Assembly: GCA_016859345.1 (NCBI GenBank) | Contig: CM029129.1 | Coordinates: 13,450,866 to 13,514,865, forward strand | Direction: 5' to 3' | Source of the DNA: Istiophorus platypterus | Taxonomy: Eukaryota > Chordata > Actinopteri > Istiophoriformes > Istiophoridae | DNA: 64,000 nucleotides | Shown here: positions 1 through 12,000 of the stretch, in pieces | Layout of the letters: the number at the start of each line of letters is the position of its first letter | Numbering within the stretch: position 1 is the first letter of the stretch | Notes under the pieces: generated by a model | What the model was told of the DNA's origin: nothing | Database searches by the model: none | Seen by the model: only the letters and a program-made list of their open reading frames with translations | Position numbers and translations under genes: made by a program

Positions 1-1742
1 TTGATTGACCACGGCAGCAGAGAAAAATCTCAAGGTGGCTCTGGATCCAGGGAGGAGGTCAATGGGGACAAGTGAGTGTCACCTGAACACGTCGCCTGGG
101 CGAGGTTGTCTGATGTTAAAAGACCAGTAACCCCCAATGACCCCAAGTAACCTCAGTGAGGATTGGTTTGGGTGAGGGAGAAGATGTATTCCAAGAACCC
201 GTCAGTGACAGTCACATGAGATGATCGCTTAGGTTGTATCGGTCAAGAAGATTCACCACTCTGTTCCTCTTGTTCAACTGCAAAAATAGTCCACTTGTGA
301 TTATACAGTGAGTTTACAGACTGAAGAGTGAAGTCTGGGTATTTTATCAACCCAAAACCTGATCCAAAACAGAGAAGCCCATTGTTAACTTAGCCTGCAC
401 CTTTGAAAATGTCTGTCCCTCTCTGCAGCTAAAACAAGCAAGTTTTGCACAGTAATTGGGTTCTGGTTTTTCTCACCAAAATGTATTATGTTTATCCTTG
501 AATTTGCAGAGCCAGCTTTGGAAAAATCTTTAAATCTAGTCACTTTTAGCAATGCCTGTGTGCTGGCAGTCTTCTTCTTCTATGTTGGCACATGGCTACA
601 ACTGTTTGCACATTAAATGTTGATTAATAGTATAGCCTAAAAACACTGCCAGGACACTTCATTGTGTCACATTTTTTGATGTGCATATGCATGCAAGTGT
701 GCAAGATACTAACATTGCTCCAAAGGGCACCATCTTAAGGTTTGTTTAGACACAAACCTTACATTCATATCTAAAGTCACTGAAGCAAGTGAACTGGCTC
801 TTTAAGGGGACAAAATGATAATTATTTTTCCTAAATACTAAACAAGCAGCAAAATCTGAATTTAAATCTCCTGGAAGGAGAAACGGTAACTTTTCAAGCC
901 TCCTAATTGGCAGGAAAAAGAAGCTGCCAAGTGCTTGGTTACTGCAAAAGCTGCTCAAGAGAAATTAGATTTTCACTTTATGCCTTTTTGGAACATGAAC
1001 CCTTTCACTTGAATAGTTTAAGAGAAAGCAGTGAGAAAGTAAAATGCATTAGCTCACTTACTGTGGATGGTGGCCATATGAATTTGAACTGACTTCCCAC
1101 TGCCAAGACGTGTGTTAAAAAATGCAAGACCTGTCGTTCTGGGCTGGACTGTCCCTTTAACAGCGATGCGGCCACTGCCAGGTAAATCAGGACCATGTGA
1201 CTTCATTTTAATCTCAGTATTTATAATGAGTTTAATCAGTGTATGATTAACTATTTACTGCCTGCCTACCCCCCGCCCCCCAACACGAAAACAAGGATCC
1301 TAGGAACAAAATGTGAAAGAACTGGAACTTCATTGTAAAAAGATTGTATATTTCTGGGCTACTTGATGCGACCAAGTTTTGGGAAACAGTAACTTAACAG
1401 GCTTTCCACAGTTATCCTGCCCTTAGGAAGGAGAGGAATGTCACCCAACTGAGCTATAACACTCCCTATGTTCCTATTAGCAGGAAACACTAATACCTCT
1501 TTATATAAATGATTACACAACGCTCAGCCAGTTCACAAGAAGGGGCACTGGGTGTGTGTGTGTGTGTGCGTGTGCGTGCACGCTGGGATGAGTGCTGCAA
1601 CACAGAGATGGATAAACACACAGAAAAACACATGAAAAGGCAGAAAAACAAACACAGACAACCACGCACAAAAAACAAAGAGAGACAGAGACACACAAAA
1701 TACAGACACAAGTAAACACTAAGTGACAGCAATAGTGTGTTT

Positions 1743-1807
1743 ACACACACACACACACACACGCACACGCACACACGCACGCACGCACGCACGCACGCAC
1801 ACACACA
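1743..1807. repeat. (CA)n / (CACG)n microsatellite
   Basis: An AC array with CACG units. A GT array of about 29 bp lies 165 bp upstream. Confidence 0.96.
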
Positions 1808-2446
1808 AAGACACACTAATGGGAGATGCCTTCTTTGTACAGCTCTGTCAATAGAAACTCCTCCCTCACTCAGCATTCCACACTGCACATACTGGCTCTT
1901 TTACACCCTAACCTGGAAATATTATTGTTCATGTAAACATTTCCAGGGTAGTGGACTTCTACTGGTCCAACTAAAGTGTGACTTCTGGAGTCAGTTGGAA
2001 AACAAACAAAAAAAAAAAACAACAACGCAGGGTTCGCCATTACAGGTACCAAAGAGAAGATGTACGATGATCCAGTAAAGTCTGATTCAAGAATGAGTGA
2101 ATAAATCCAGTTTGAAGGGTTATAAAGGCATATACACAATGCACAGCATATCATAACACTACGAGGAGAAAGATTTTTAAGATAAACAATAGAAATACCT
2201 GTTCTAATTGCAAAGTAATCAAGAATGTAATCTGTACATTACCAGATTGCATCACATTGTCTGGTGATTCATGTTTTTATTGCTGGACCACTCTTTGTGG
2301 TTCTTATTTGTTTGTTTGTTTGTTTTGGTTCTTATCCACCATATTACGTTGGCACCATGGCTTTGCCAACTCTGTCCAACCGAAATTAATGAGGTGATGG
2401 TGTGTTTTCATGCAGTGCTAAAGGTTGACCTGAACATGGCCTTTGT

Positions 2447-2484
2447 AAGCCCTCAAAGTGACCAATAAGTCACTTTGAGGGCTT
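2447..2484. repeat. Perfect inverted repeat, 16-bp arms, 6-nt loop
   Basis: AAGCCCTCAAAGTGAC, loop CAATAA, then the exact reverse complement. Flanks do not pair, so the stem is short for a microRNA precursor. Confidence 0.96.
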
Positions 2485-3886
2485 TACTGCTTTATCCTAC
2501 AGATTTTTTTTTGATGATTGATTTTTCTGCTGCAACAGAGGAAATGATTCCCGAATGGGAATTCAGTGTCCTGACTTCTTTATCACAGAAATGAGAAAGA
2601 CTGAGTTATCTATAAAGTGGCAAAGAAAAATCTAAGTCTATTTTCATTCATTTTTTTTTATCTCCATAAAGCCTTTAGCCAAGAACAGGTGTTTAAAACC
2701 AGGAGTTCTCTCCTAATCACTGTCATTTCATATTTGGACCACATTGGCTAATTCTCAAATATAACATAAATGCATGTAAAAATAAAAATTAATAAAAACT
2801 TCTGAAGAAGTCTTGAGTTTGAAAAATAAAAGGAAATTGTAGCTGTATGGATTCTTCCAGCAAATACCACAGAGGAAACTACAGGTCTGTTGTATATTAA
2901 TACATTTTTTTCTGCTTGACACCACATTTAAAAGAAAAAAAAAAACAAAAACATTTGTTTGACTGTCATATGCTATCTGAGGCTGCATTTATGTCCCAAG
3001 ATCAATGTGAGGATTGCAGTGCCACATTTTGACGGCTTCAGCTGCCCTTCGGTTCACTTGGAGATTACAGCCTGCGGTTTTAAAATGTGACTCCTCATTC
3101 AGATCCAATAAAACGCTGCAGGAAAATAGACCAGTGAGCAAATAAAAGGTCTTGTGGAAAAACATGTTGACAGGCTTTCAGTTTGATAGCACTGCCTAGA
3201 CTCTGTTCTTCAGTGTGTGTGTGTGCATGTGCGTTTATTATCACAATGTTTATGAATATGAGATGGTGTCAGTACTTACACAAGTTTCTCTGAAAGCAAA
3301 ATAAATTTGTATTGTGGGTATTTGTGTGTATAGGTGTGTGTGAGTATGTAAAAGAAAGCTAGTTTGCTTTTGAGGGCTCGGGCCCTCATTATATGCATGA
3401 GGCAAATCGCAAATTGTACACCCATTTGAGTGTGAGTGTGTGTTTGTGTGTGTTTGTGTTGTGTTTGCTTTGGGGCCTTTGTAAGACAGATCAGAGTAAG
3501 CGTGTGGGAGTTGTTTTAAAAAGCTCCCTTGAAAGATAAGAGACCAGAGAGAAAGGGAAAAGAGATAGGGGGCTACAGAGTGAGAGAGAGAAAAAAGAAA
3601 GGAATGTGAGATGAGGTAGAGATGAAAAAAAAAGGCAAGAGAGAAGAGAGAGAGAGCGAGCACAGGGAAAAGGTGGTCATTTCATCCCTCACCCGCTGTG
3701 GTGTTTTGGATGATGTCATGAAAGTTATAGTTTGTACATGCCCCTCATCTGCGTGTGTGTGTGTATGTATGTGTGTGCGTGTGTGTGTGCATGTGTGTAT
3801 AAATTGGTTTTCACCTGCTGTGGGATAAGGATGAGTCACTTTTCTCCAGGAACAAATATAATCTACTATAGTGTGTATCTACTAGA

Positions 3887-3896
3887 TGTGTGTGTG

Positions 3897-3928
<32 letters not shown>

Positions 3929-3929
3929 A
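3887..3929. repeat. Self-complementary TG-TA-CA microsatellite
   Basis: TGTGTGTGTGTA is followed directly by TACACACACACA, so a 24-bp perfect palindrome sits at 3887-3910 and the CA half runs on to 3929. Confidence 0.95.
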
Positions 3930-4744
3930 CACTAAGCCCTTCCTACACAGACTTGATAGGTAGGATTACATTATTACATTTCTGTACAAGGCTTCAATAT
4001 ACAGACGCACACACGCCAGCAGAGCAGAGCTGTTTTCATCACCTCTTTGCCTCGCAGTCCTTTAGCTACACACTTCTCACACATGTGACCTTCTCACTAT
4101 ATACAGTGATAGGATTGGGGTTTGATGGCATTTTATTGAATCTGAATCCAGCAGTGAATCTATCTAATCATTTCAATCATCACCCCCTACCAACGGCCAC
4201 AAATACTAGAGGTTGTGGTAATGTTATTAATGTTTCAATCTGTGGTTACAACCTGAAAGTGAGACAAGAAACAGAAGATATTATTTGTTGATACAATAAG
4301 AATCTTTCAAATCGAAGTAACAGGTGTATCCTGTAAGACATTTTAATTTTCACTTGTCCCAATTATTGGAGGTTCCTAATTCAGAACTAAGTTAAGTTAT
4401 TAATCTTAAAATATTGATGTATGTGTGTTAACAAGTTGTTGTCATTATTCTAACTCGTAGATTCCAACTATAGAAACTGATAGGATGAGCTCAACTAGAC
4501 ACTCACCAGAGTACAGTGTTGGTATAGAGTGGTGCTGCTCTCTCTAACAAATGATCTTTGGTTTATAGAGAGTACATTAACCAAACAACAGCCAGAGGTT
4601 TCATTTTGGCCTGTTACATTGGACATTAACAGTAATTAGCTGCAGCTGATACAATGTGCCAGTGGTAGAATGTCTCATTATCTTTTAACCGGTAAAAGCA
4701 ACGGTCAGTGCTAGCATTAAAATGAAAAGCCTTTAGCTTCCTGT

Positions 4745-4892
4745 TGGCCTGGTGGTTAGGATGCATGCCAACTGGCTACAGTGTCACCAGCTTCATTCTG
4801 GCTGGGAACCTTTGTCCCTTGTTGTGCCCCTCTCTCTCAACCAGTGTTTACTGTCACTAGCAAATTAGGGCTAAATGCCAAAGAAATAATCG
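4745..4892 (+). mobile_element. tRNA-derived SINE, worn
   Basis: An A-box-like GGCCTGGTGGTTAGGATGCA starts the copy. Downstream come GCTGGGAACCTTTGTCCCTT, a CCTCTCTCTC run and TTTACTGTCACTAGCAAATT..AATGCCAAA. This order matches a common fish SINE whose body reads GCTGGGA.CTTTGTTGCATGTCAT..CTCTCTC and whose tail reads CTGTCACTATCTAATAAAGGC. The B box is degenerate. Confidence 0.6.
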
Positions 4893-5375
4893 TTATAAAA
4901 ATAAGAAGCCTGCTGCCAAAATGTCTGATGACCAAAAGACAGGATTCAGCCTTTGAGCAGGCTAATCTGGGTATTTTAGACACCTGGAAGCAAAAGAAAA
5001 CCAGCAGGCAGAGCCTAACACTATTATTTTATGGTCACAGTCTTCCATTTGTACTCTTTTCATTTGCACACTTTTATTTTTGCTTTTTTTTATTTTTTGC
5101 TGCAGGCTGCTATCTGCTCCAGCAATGACAGATTTCCCCATAGGGCTGATTTAATCAAACTTAATCTAATCAGGTCTAATCTAATCTACTCTGTGATTTA
5201 TAATACCACTATCCACTATTTCAGAAGAACAGCTAGAAGACTCCTAAAGCCCTCCTCCTCACTGTCAAAGCCAAGTGTGTTGCCCTGAATACAGACAAGC
5301 AGCTAAAAAAAAAAAAAAAAAAAACTGGGTATAAATACAGAATGAAGAATTGTTGCTCCCATGGTGCTGTAAACA

Positions 5376-5453
<78 letters not shown>

Positions 5454-6158
5454 AAGCATGCACAAACACACACAATGAGAGAAAAATGATGGGAGCAGAC
5501 AGTCAAGTGTTTTCAGTTCTGTGAAACATATACAGGTCATGAATATTAACACAAACCAGTTGGTGACTGAGGGAGAGAGAGAGAGATGTGGTTTTTGCTG
5601 TCATGCTGTCAAGCAAGAAGCAGGAGTGTGCGTGAGAGAGAGAATGAGATAATTTCTGGGAAGGAGTATACAACCAATTAGCCGCAATAAACTGTCCTGA
5701 ACTGGTTCATTGTCAACACTCTTAAGAAGTAGAAGAAATATAAAGAAAAAAATAATAACATTGCAGAGGGAGAGACAGAGGCAGAGAGTCATGAGCTCCG
5801 CATTTTAACACACTCGTAGCACTAATCAGCAGATGAAAACGTCCGGGCTCGACTTTCCACCCCACTCACACACACAAACTGACGAGTGCGCACATTAGAG
5901 TAGACAAACCCTCACACGGTCTGTCTGTAGCAGCTATCAATCAGCTCACCCTCAATCAGGAGGTGGGAAAGGTGTGAGAGAAAGAGAAAGGGTTAGGTAT
6001 AGAGGGAAGGATGTAGGAGAGAGGTTAAGAGTGCGGCTGAGGAAAAAGGGGGAGACACACAGACGGCAAAAGATAAGAAGCCTCCTGCTGACCAGCAGAC
6101 GTTTTCTCTTTTAAGTTAACATCACGGGATATCAGTGTATTTGCCCATACACACACAC
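4893..6158. other. Intronic segment between SINE and Tc1 fragment
   Basis: AT-rich sequence with a poly(A) run, a CA array and GA-rich patches at 5570-5645 and 5765-5785. Nothing coding is visible. Confidence 0.5.
5376..5456. repeat. (CA)n microsatellite with TATA interruptions
   Basis: An AC array of about 80 bp, interrupted twice by ATATAC. A run of twenty A lies 50 bp before it at 5305-5324. Confidence 0.97.
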
Positions 6159-6445
6159 TATGACCAAAAGTGAATGGACATCCCTGTTTATCCCTTGTGC
6201 ACAAAGCCAAGTCCATATAAATGGGTTTTTTTGTTTTTTGTTTTTTACAGTCTGTTGTGGAAGAACTTGACTGGCTTGCACAGAGCCCGACCTCAACCTC
6301 ACAGAAAACCTGTCTGAGGAATCAAAAGGCCGACTGGGGGCCAGGTACATACACCCAACATCAGTGTCAAACCTCAGTAATGGTGAGCACAACGGGCCCA
6401 AAGTTTCCAAAACCATATGGAAAGCATGCATAAATCAATGGGAAG
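6159..6445 (+). mobile_element. Internally deleted Tc1-like element fragment
   Basis: Seen: TATGACCAAAAGTGAATGGA then CATCCCT at the left matches the TTGCCAAAAGTATTTGGACA..CCCT ends of a fish Tc1 family. It then jumps to the C-terminal transposase region: EELDWLAQSP at 6258-6287, followed by relics in line with the PDLNPIEHLW and P.SVP blocks. The right end is lost. It is unrelated in family to the copy at 55756. Confidence 0.72.
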
Positions 6446-8717
6446 TAACAGTAAGCAAGAAAGAAAAACTAAACGGAAACTTTACTGGGTCGTTGATTGG
6501 TGTCACTAGATACAATATTACAGAGAAAACTCAGTGACATTTAGACAGAATCCTAGTGACAGACTGCAAATATGTTAGCGGCATGAGTGACACACTTGGC
6601 ATTATCGCTCACATTTGATCCGGACAGGGCTCGCCGAAGATGTGGCCGCAGCGTGCCAAAACAGTGGGGCACCAGCACCGTACCAGCAAGATGGCGACAA
6701 GGTCACTGGCAAATTCAAACCCTGCCAATCTGTCTTGAGCCCATCTCGAACCTAACTCGAGCCAGTGCAATCTGTTGGCTGCTGCTAAATGATCCTACGA
6801 GAGACAAAATCTAAGGAGCCGGTGAAAGCAGATGGGGGGAGGAGTGGGGACATTGCAAGAAAGATGAAGAGTGTGAAATGTAAAGAGAGGAAGAGAGGGA
6901 AGGATTATTAAAAAAGAAAGTGAGAGCAATTGCTCCCACCTCTCTCAACGTCTGCTCTTCTGTGTCACCCCGAGACAAGAGTTAATAGGCCAACTTTCTG
7001 CCTGTGCTCCTCCAGCAGCCTGATACTGAGAGCTGTTTCACTGCAGAGCCTCCAGCTACCCTGTTGGCAATTTGTCTTTTTGCCAACGCAAGGGTTTTCC
7101 TCCCCCTCCTTTTTTTTTTCCCCCCATTTGCTAAATCGACATTTCTCAAACAAATAAAGCACAAACCTGCAATCTGCTACTCTCACGGTGCTAAATCCAA
7201 CATTTTTAACATCAGTTAATCATTAGCCTTTTCTTTCTGAGTTATTATTGTAATTATCACAGACAAACGAGCCACTTGCACCGATGTAGGGTAGTTTTTT
7301 TCCATTTGCCACTGAGGCAAATGTCAAAATAAATCTGAATTATTGCTGTACAGCACACAACAGGAAGTGATGCTCTTTTTCTTTCTTTCTTTTGCATGAG
7401 GACAGGTGCTGAAATGTCAGAATTACACTGTAATTTAATAGTTATGTTCCCAGTTATTTTGGTATAGTTAGGTACAGCGTGGGAGTTTGACCTGAATCTG
7501 ACCTCTGACTCACTGCCCACAACTAAAGCTTGCTCAGTGATCCATTTAGAACTGGTTCTGTGCTTACTGACAGCTGTTTCTGTCGGTTAAGACACAGGTG
7601 TCCAATCAGAAATTATTAAGAGAGGATTAAAAAATGGGGACGTCATCTTCCTACATAGCTAGCTACCTATCTGCATTTACTAAAAACAGACATAATGTGC
7701 AGCTGACTGATTCTAAAAGGCCATTCAGTCTCATTATCGGGCTTGTAAAGGATTCTTGAGTGATGTCGCTAATATTCTAAGGACAAAATACAATTACCTT
7801 TCATTATAATACTGTCCAAAAAAAATATAATAAATTAAATCTATAACACTGCTGCACCGTCTCATTGATGATCTTACTTTAACAATCATGAGTTCACAAA
7901 ACTATTCTGTTAAAAAAATACTGTGGCTTTCCTTGGCCCTTTAATTTAATGTGTTTTATTTTAACTTAAGTTCCCCATTAACCTTCTTCCCCTGTTAATT
8001 ACAAAAGCAACCACAGTGCAGTTGCACATGTGTGAAAGGCTGAACGTTTACAGATTTCGGTTTGGACCTCAAGTCTTTTTCTGTAGCTGGTAGTGCGTTC
8101 ACACAGACAGACAGACAGACAGACAGACACACACACACACACACACAAAAAACAGACACACACACCTGGTCTGTGGTTAAGGGGTAAGAGGGGGGTTGAT
8201 GAAACTCGGTAAAATGTGGGATGCATATGGCTGAAGTTCTAATGTTGATTGGGCATCAGGGGCATTAGAGAAGGAATCACTCAAAGAAAGAAGAAGACAT
8301 TTTGCTACTGTCAGCATGATACTTTTCCCTTTATAAAATACATACTTGTGACTGGAGAATGGAAATTCAGCTCTGTTCTAAAGCAACTTGTGGCCATCAC
8401 AGAGCTGTCATAGCTGTCTGAACATCAGCACAGCCAGAGCTGTAATTACGGATAAATTGGTCATAGTTGCCTCTGATCCAGGAAGAGTCACTGAAACCAT
8501 CGAGTATGACAGGGTTTCTACTCTCAGACTGGCTCAGGTCCCAGTTGTTGGTGACATTAGGCTTGAAAACTCTCCAACATAATAATTCCTAAGCAGTGTT
8601 AGACAAAAAATGTTTCAGTGATCATCTTACATTTTTTAAATACTCAGTGTTTACGGCATAACGCATTAATGATTAAATGATGAGCGGAAAAAACAGAACT
8701 TTCAAATGAGCAGTGCT
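6446..8717. other. Intronic segment, nothing recognised
   Basis: AT-rich unique-looking DNA with purine patches near 6830-6920 and one compound microsatellite. No exon or transposon is visible. Confidence 0.5.
8101..8163. repeat. (ACAG)n-(AC)n compound microsatellite
   Basis: Six ACAG units pass into an AC array, then an A run. Confidence 0.97.
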
Positions 8718-8851
8718 GGTAAACAGTAAATGGACTGTATTTATATAGTGCATCTGTAGTCTTATCGACCACTCAGAGCAATTTTAAACTACTGCCACAT
8801 TCACCTATTCGCACACACATTCATACAGCGCCTTTCTGCACATTTTAGCGC

Positions 8852-8889
<38 letters not shown>

Positions 8890-9030
8890 TTGTCCTCGAT
8901 GATACATCGGGGGCAATTTGAGGTTCAGTATCTTACCCACATGCGGACTAGAGGAGCTGGGGATTGAATCACTGGCCTTCTGGCTTGTGGAAGATCTGTC
9001 CTACCTCCTGAGCCGCAGCTGCCACCAGAG
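8718..9030 (-). mobile_element. tRNA-derived SINE-like teleost repeat
   Basis: On the minus strand an A-box-like GGCTCAGGAGGTAG (9014-9001) is followed about 31 bp later by a B-box-like GATTCAATCC (8970-8961), the arrangement of a polymerase III promoter. The body includes CAATTTGAGG-type wording and ends near GGACTGTATTTATATAG on the plus strand, which is common in fish repeats. An AC array at 8855-8887 has expanded inside it. Confidence 0.7.
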
Positions 9031-12000
9031 TATTTTTTTCCGAAATATAAAACTGGTATTTTTAATGGTTTTATTAGAATTTTTACCTGCTAGAATTTCA
9101 TCAATATAAAGAATGTAAAATGCAAAAATGTCAAATTTACTCCCTTCAAGTTTCCTAGTCGGGTACAACATACTTCTCTTTCAAGCTGCTACAAGGGTTT
9201 GTGGTGAGTATGTAATAGCTTAGAGAGAAGTCATACACACTGCTTTGGCAATCATTGGCTTGGACTCTGAAAAATTCAGTGCTGCCAAGAGAAAAATGTG
9301 TCAACCTGACCAGACAGAGAAAAGATTATGGACACTCTGCTCATAATCTGCAGAAGCTTTGATTCATTTCATGCGATCCACTATTGTGATTCTAATCCTA
9401 TGATTCTTCAAATTTCAAGGACAGCGATCCAAATCTAAACCACAGGGGGCTGCGACTGAACACCGTAGCTCACCAGCTTTTAAGCAATATGAATATTAAA
9501 CACAACTCATTTTTACTGTCTTTTTTTTTTAAGACTCAGGGGAGCCAGGATGTTTACAAACCAGGTTTTAAATGGAACTGATACCGGTTTTTGTGGTTTG
9601 TTTATTATTGCGTGTCTTCCTTTTCTTCCTGTGACTGTGAAATTAATTTCCTCTGGAGGGACAGCAGAGATGACCTTGAATGTTTTTCCTAATTCAAACA
9701 CTCTTATCATGGGAAAACTCTCATTTGAGTTACGTTTTACATTTTTATGTGACTTTTAACATCAAATCCTGTGAGATACTTCAAGGAAACTACACAGTTG
9801 TTTTTCATTTATTCAATGGTCCCAAAATTCATAGTTGTGTTTCTCTCTTTAAGATATTGCTCTATTGAGGCACTCATCCCAGCCCAGTGGCAACTTTATT
9901 ATTAGAGACACTGTGGGAAATCCCTGTAAGCATTCAAAGTGAGACAAAGGGGGGGGCGGATAATGGGTTGAAGCAATGAAGCCTTGGGCATGTACACACC
10001 CTCACACACAGGCATGTCCAAACAGAAATACAACACATATGTACACACTGAGAGTGAGGGGCTACCCCAGCACTGTCTCCATACATCTCTCACACACACA
10101 GACTCCCACCCTCTTCCTGCATTCCTGTCCTGTCTGACACACTTCCAGTAAGCCCACCAGCACTTCAAAAACAGCCCACCATCACCACTACCACCACCAG
10201 CAGCCCTCCAGACGACAGCGGCTGCTAAAAACATGCTCAGCTCTGTCGCACACAAATTCCCAAACACCACAATCTTATTGGGAACTTGGGAGAAAAAACA
10301 CCCCACAGGTGCAGAAAAGCGTTGGCTGGCTTCAGTATGTTTTTTAAATCTAGCAACCGCCTTGGCAATGGCTAGAGTTTGTGGTCTAGAGATCAAGTTT
10401 GCTTGTAAAAGTAATTAAAGTGTGAGGTGAATTTTCTCTAGTTACCCTTTATTGTAAAAATGAGAGCTAAAACAATTAGTCTACCGACATAAAATCAATC
10501 ATAAACTATTTTGATAATTAATTTAAGTGATCGCTCACGCAAAAAGACCAAAAATTGACCAATTCTAGTTTCTAAATTGTGAGGATTTTTTTTTTTTCAC
10601 TTTTCTTGTCTAATGTGATCGCAAACGAAATATCTCTGGGTTTTGGACTGGACAAAATATGCAACCTGAAGATGTCATTTTTCACTGTCTTGTGACATAA
10701 TGTTCAATCTAGCTCTAACTTAAAAGATCTTCCCATTGCAATGGAAGATGTGTCAACTCTGTATTTTCTCAGATAAAAATCCTACTCACCTGCAGCTGGA
10801 CTGTTTTGATGAGCTTTGTATGAATTTCCTCATTGCAGTAGTGGGGTACATTGTTTTATTACTGCTCCTCAGAGGTACATTCCCACTTGCTTTAACTCTG
10901 TGCCTGAAAGCTTCGATTATAACCACATACACAGAAAACAGTGGATAGGCAATACACAGGAGGGGAGACGAGAGACAAATGGGTATGCTACCGTTATTTG
11001 CTGAAGCAGTGGCAAAGCTCTCTTGTGTGTCCATCAGTCTCGTACCCTATCTTAGTCGTTCCCTGCAGATCTACAGTTTGTGTACTGGTCCACTCAACCG
11101 CCTCATCTACCTGTTTTTTGTTTACTTGTTCCCCGAGTTCCTCCCCCCTCCCCACCCCTCCTTCTCTGGAAAATTCCCTTCATCCTCACGCTCAATCTCT
11201 ATTCATCCATTTCGCCTCTTATTCCATCCCCCAGTCATCTCCCTCCCACTCTGGCTTTCTCCCTCAATCTCCATTACTTCCTCTTCCTACCCTTCACTTC
11301 TGTACAGTTCACAAACTGAGCCATGTCTCATTTTTTGAAAAAAAATTTGCATTAATGATGCGGTGTTCATTCAACTTTATGGCTTATTTTTGGCAAAACA
11401 TACATTAAAGCGATATCAAGACCAGAACATCAGGGTGTTGAGGCAGTGTGTAGTCTCAGTAGTCTGAGCCCATACGTTACTAAACTCTAAAAACTTCCCA
11501 GATCATCACCCAACTCCTGGAGTGGATATGAATGTTTCCCAGAAAGCTGCTGTCGCTGCTGAATCGGACAAGAAATGTAATACACAGGGGGCGTTAGCAC
11601 TTTTTCCATTCATTTTGCATTTAACCTGTTTTTAATTGATGAGATCTTAGGATGCATGAGGATAACACTGGTTCAATTATGCTGGGTGACTACTGTTTGG
11701 CCACTTTCACTGAATAAAAATCAGTTTTAATACATTAACATTTCCCCCACCACTCCCAAGAGGGAACCATATTTATAGGATGATCTATTGAGGATAAGTG
11801 GTAGTGAGAAAAGTTTCTGCTTCATGCAAGAGAGTTGCCACTTTTATCGCATCTGGTCCCTTTTAGCCGAACAGGAGTTAGGAATCTTTTTTCCAGAGCC
11901 AAAATTCAGAAGACATATTCTTCTACTTAACAAGTTGCCAAGTTCTGTTACTGGTCCATGATGCTGCTGCTGCTGCTTCTCTTTTGTTGCATTGTGCCTC

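Larger units (their letters stand above)
1..4744. other. Intronic segment at the left edge
   Basis: AT-rich sequence with GT/CA repeats at 1551-1579, 1743-1807, 3757-3802 and 3887-3929, and purine-rich sequence at 3540-3670. A perfect hairpin lies at 2447-2484. No exon is supported. Confidence 0.5.

Noticed and set aside
1..71. Plus-strand open stretch ending in ACAA|GTGAGT, like an exon with a donor
   Set aside because: Strong donor-like string but too short, on the opposite strand to jade2, and the peptide matches nothing I know.
9902..10396. Minus-strand open frame of 164 codons
   Set aside because: No recognisable domain, no splice signals fitting jade2, and a low-complexity glycine/valine section. 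Kept as unsupported.
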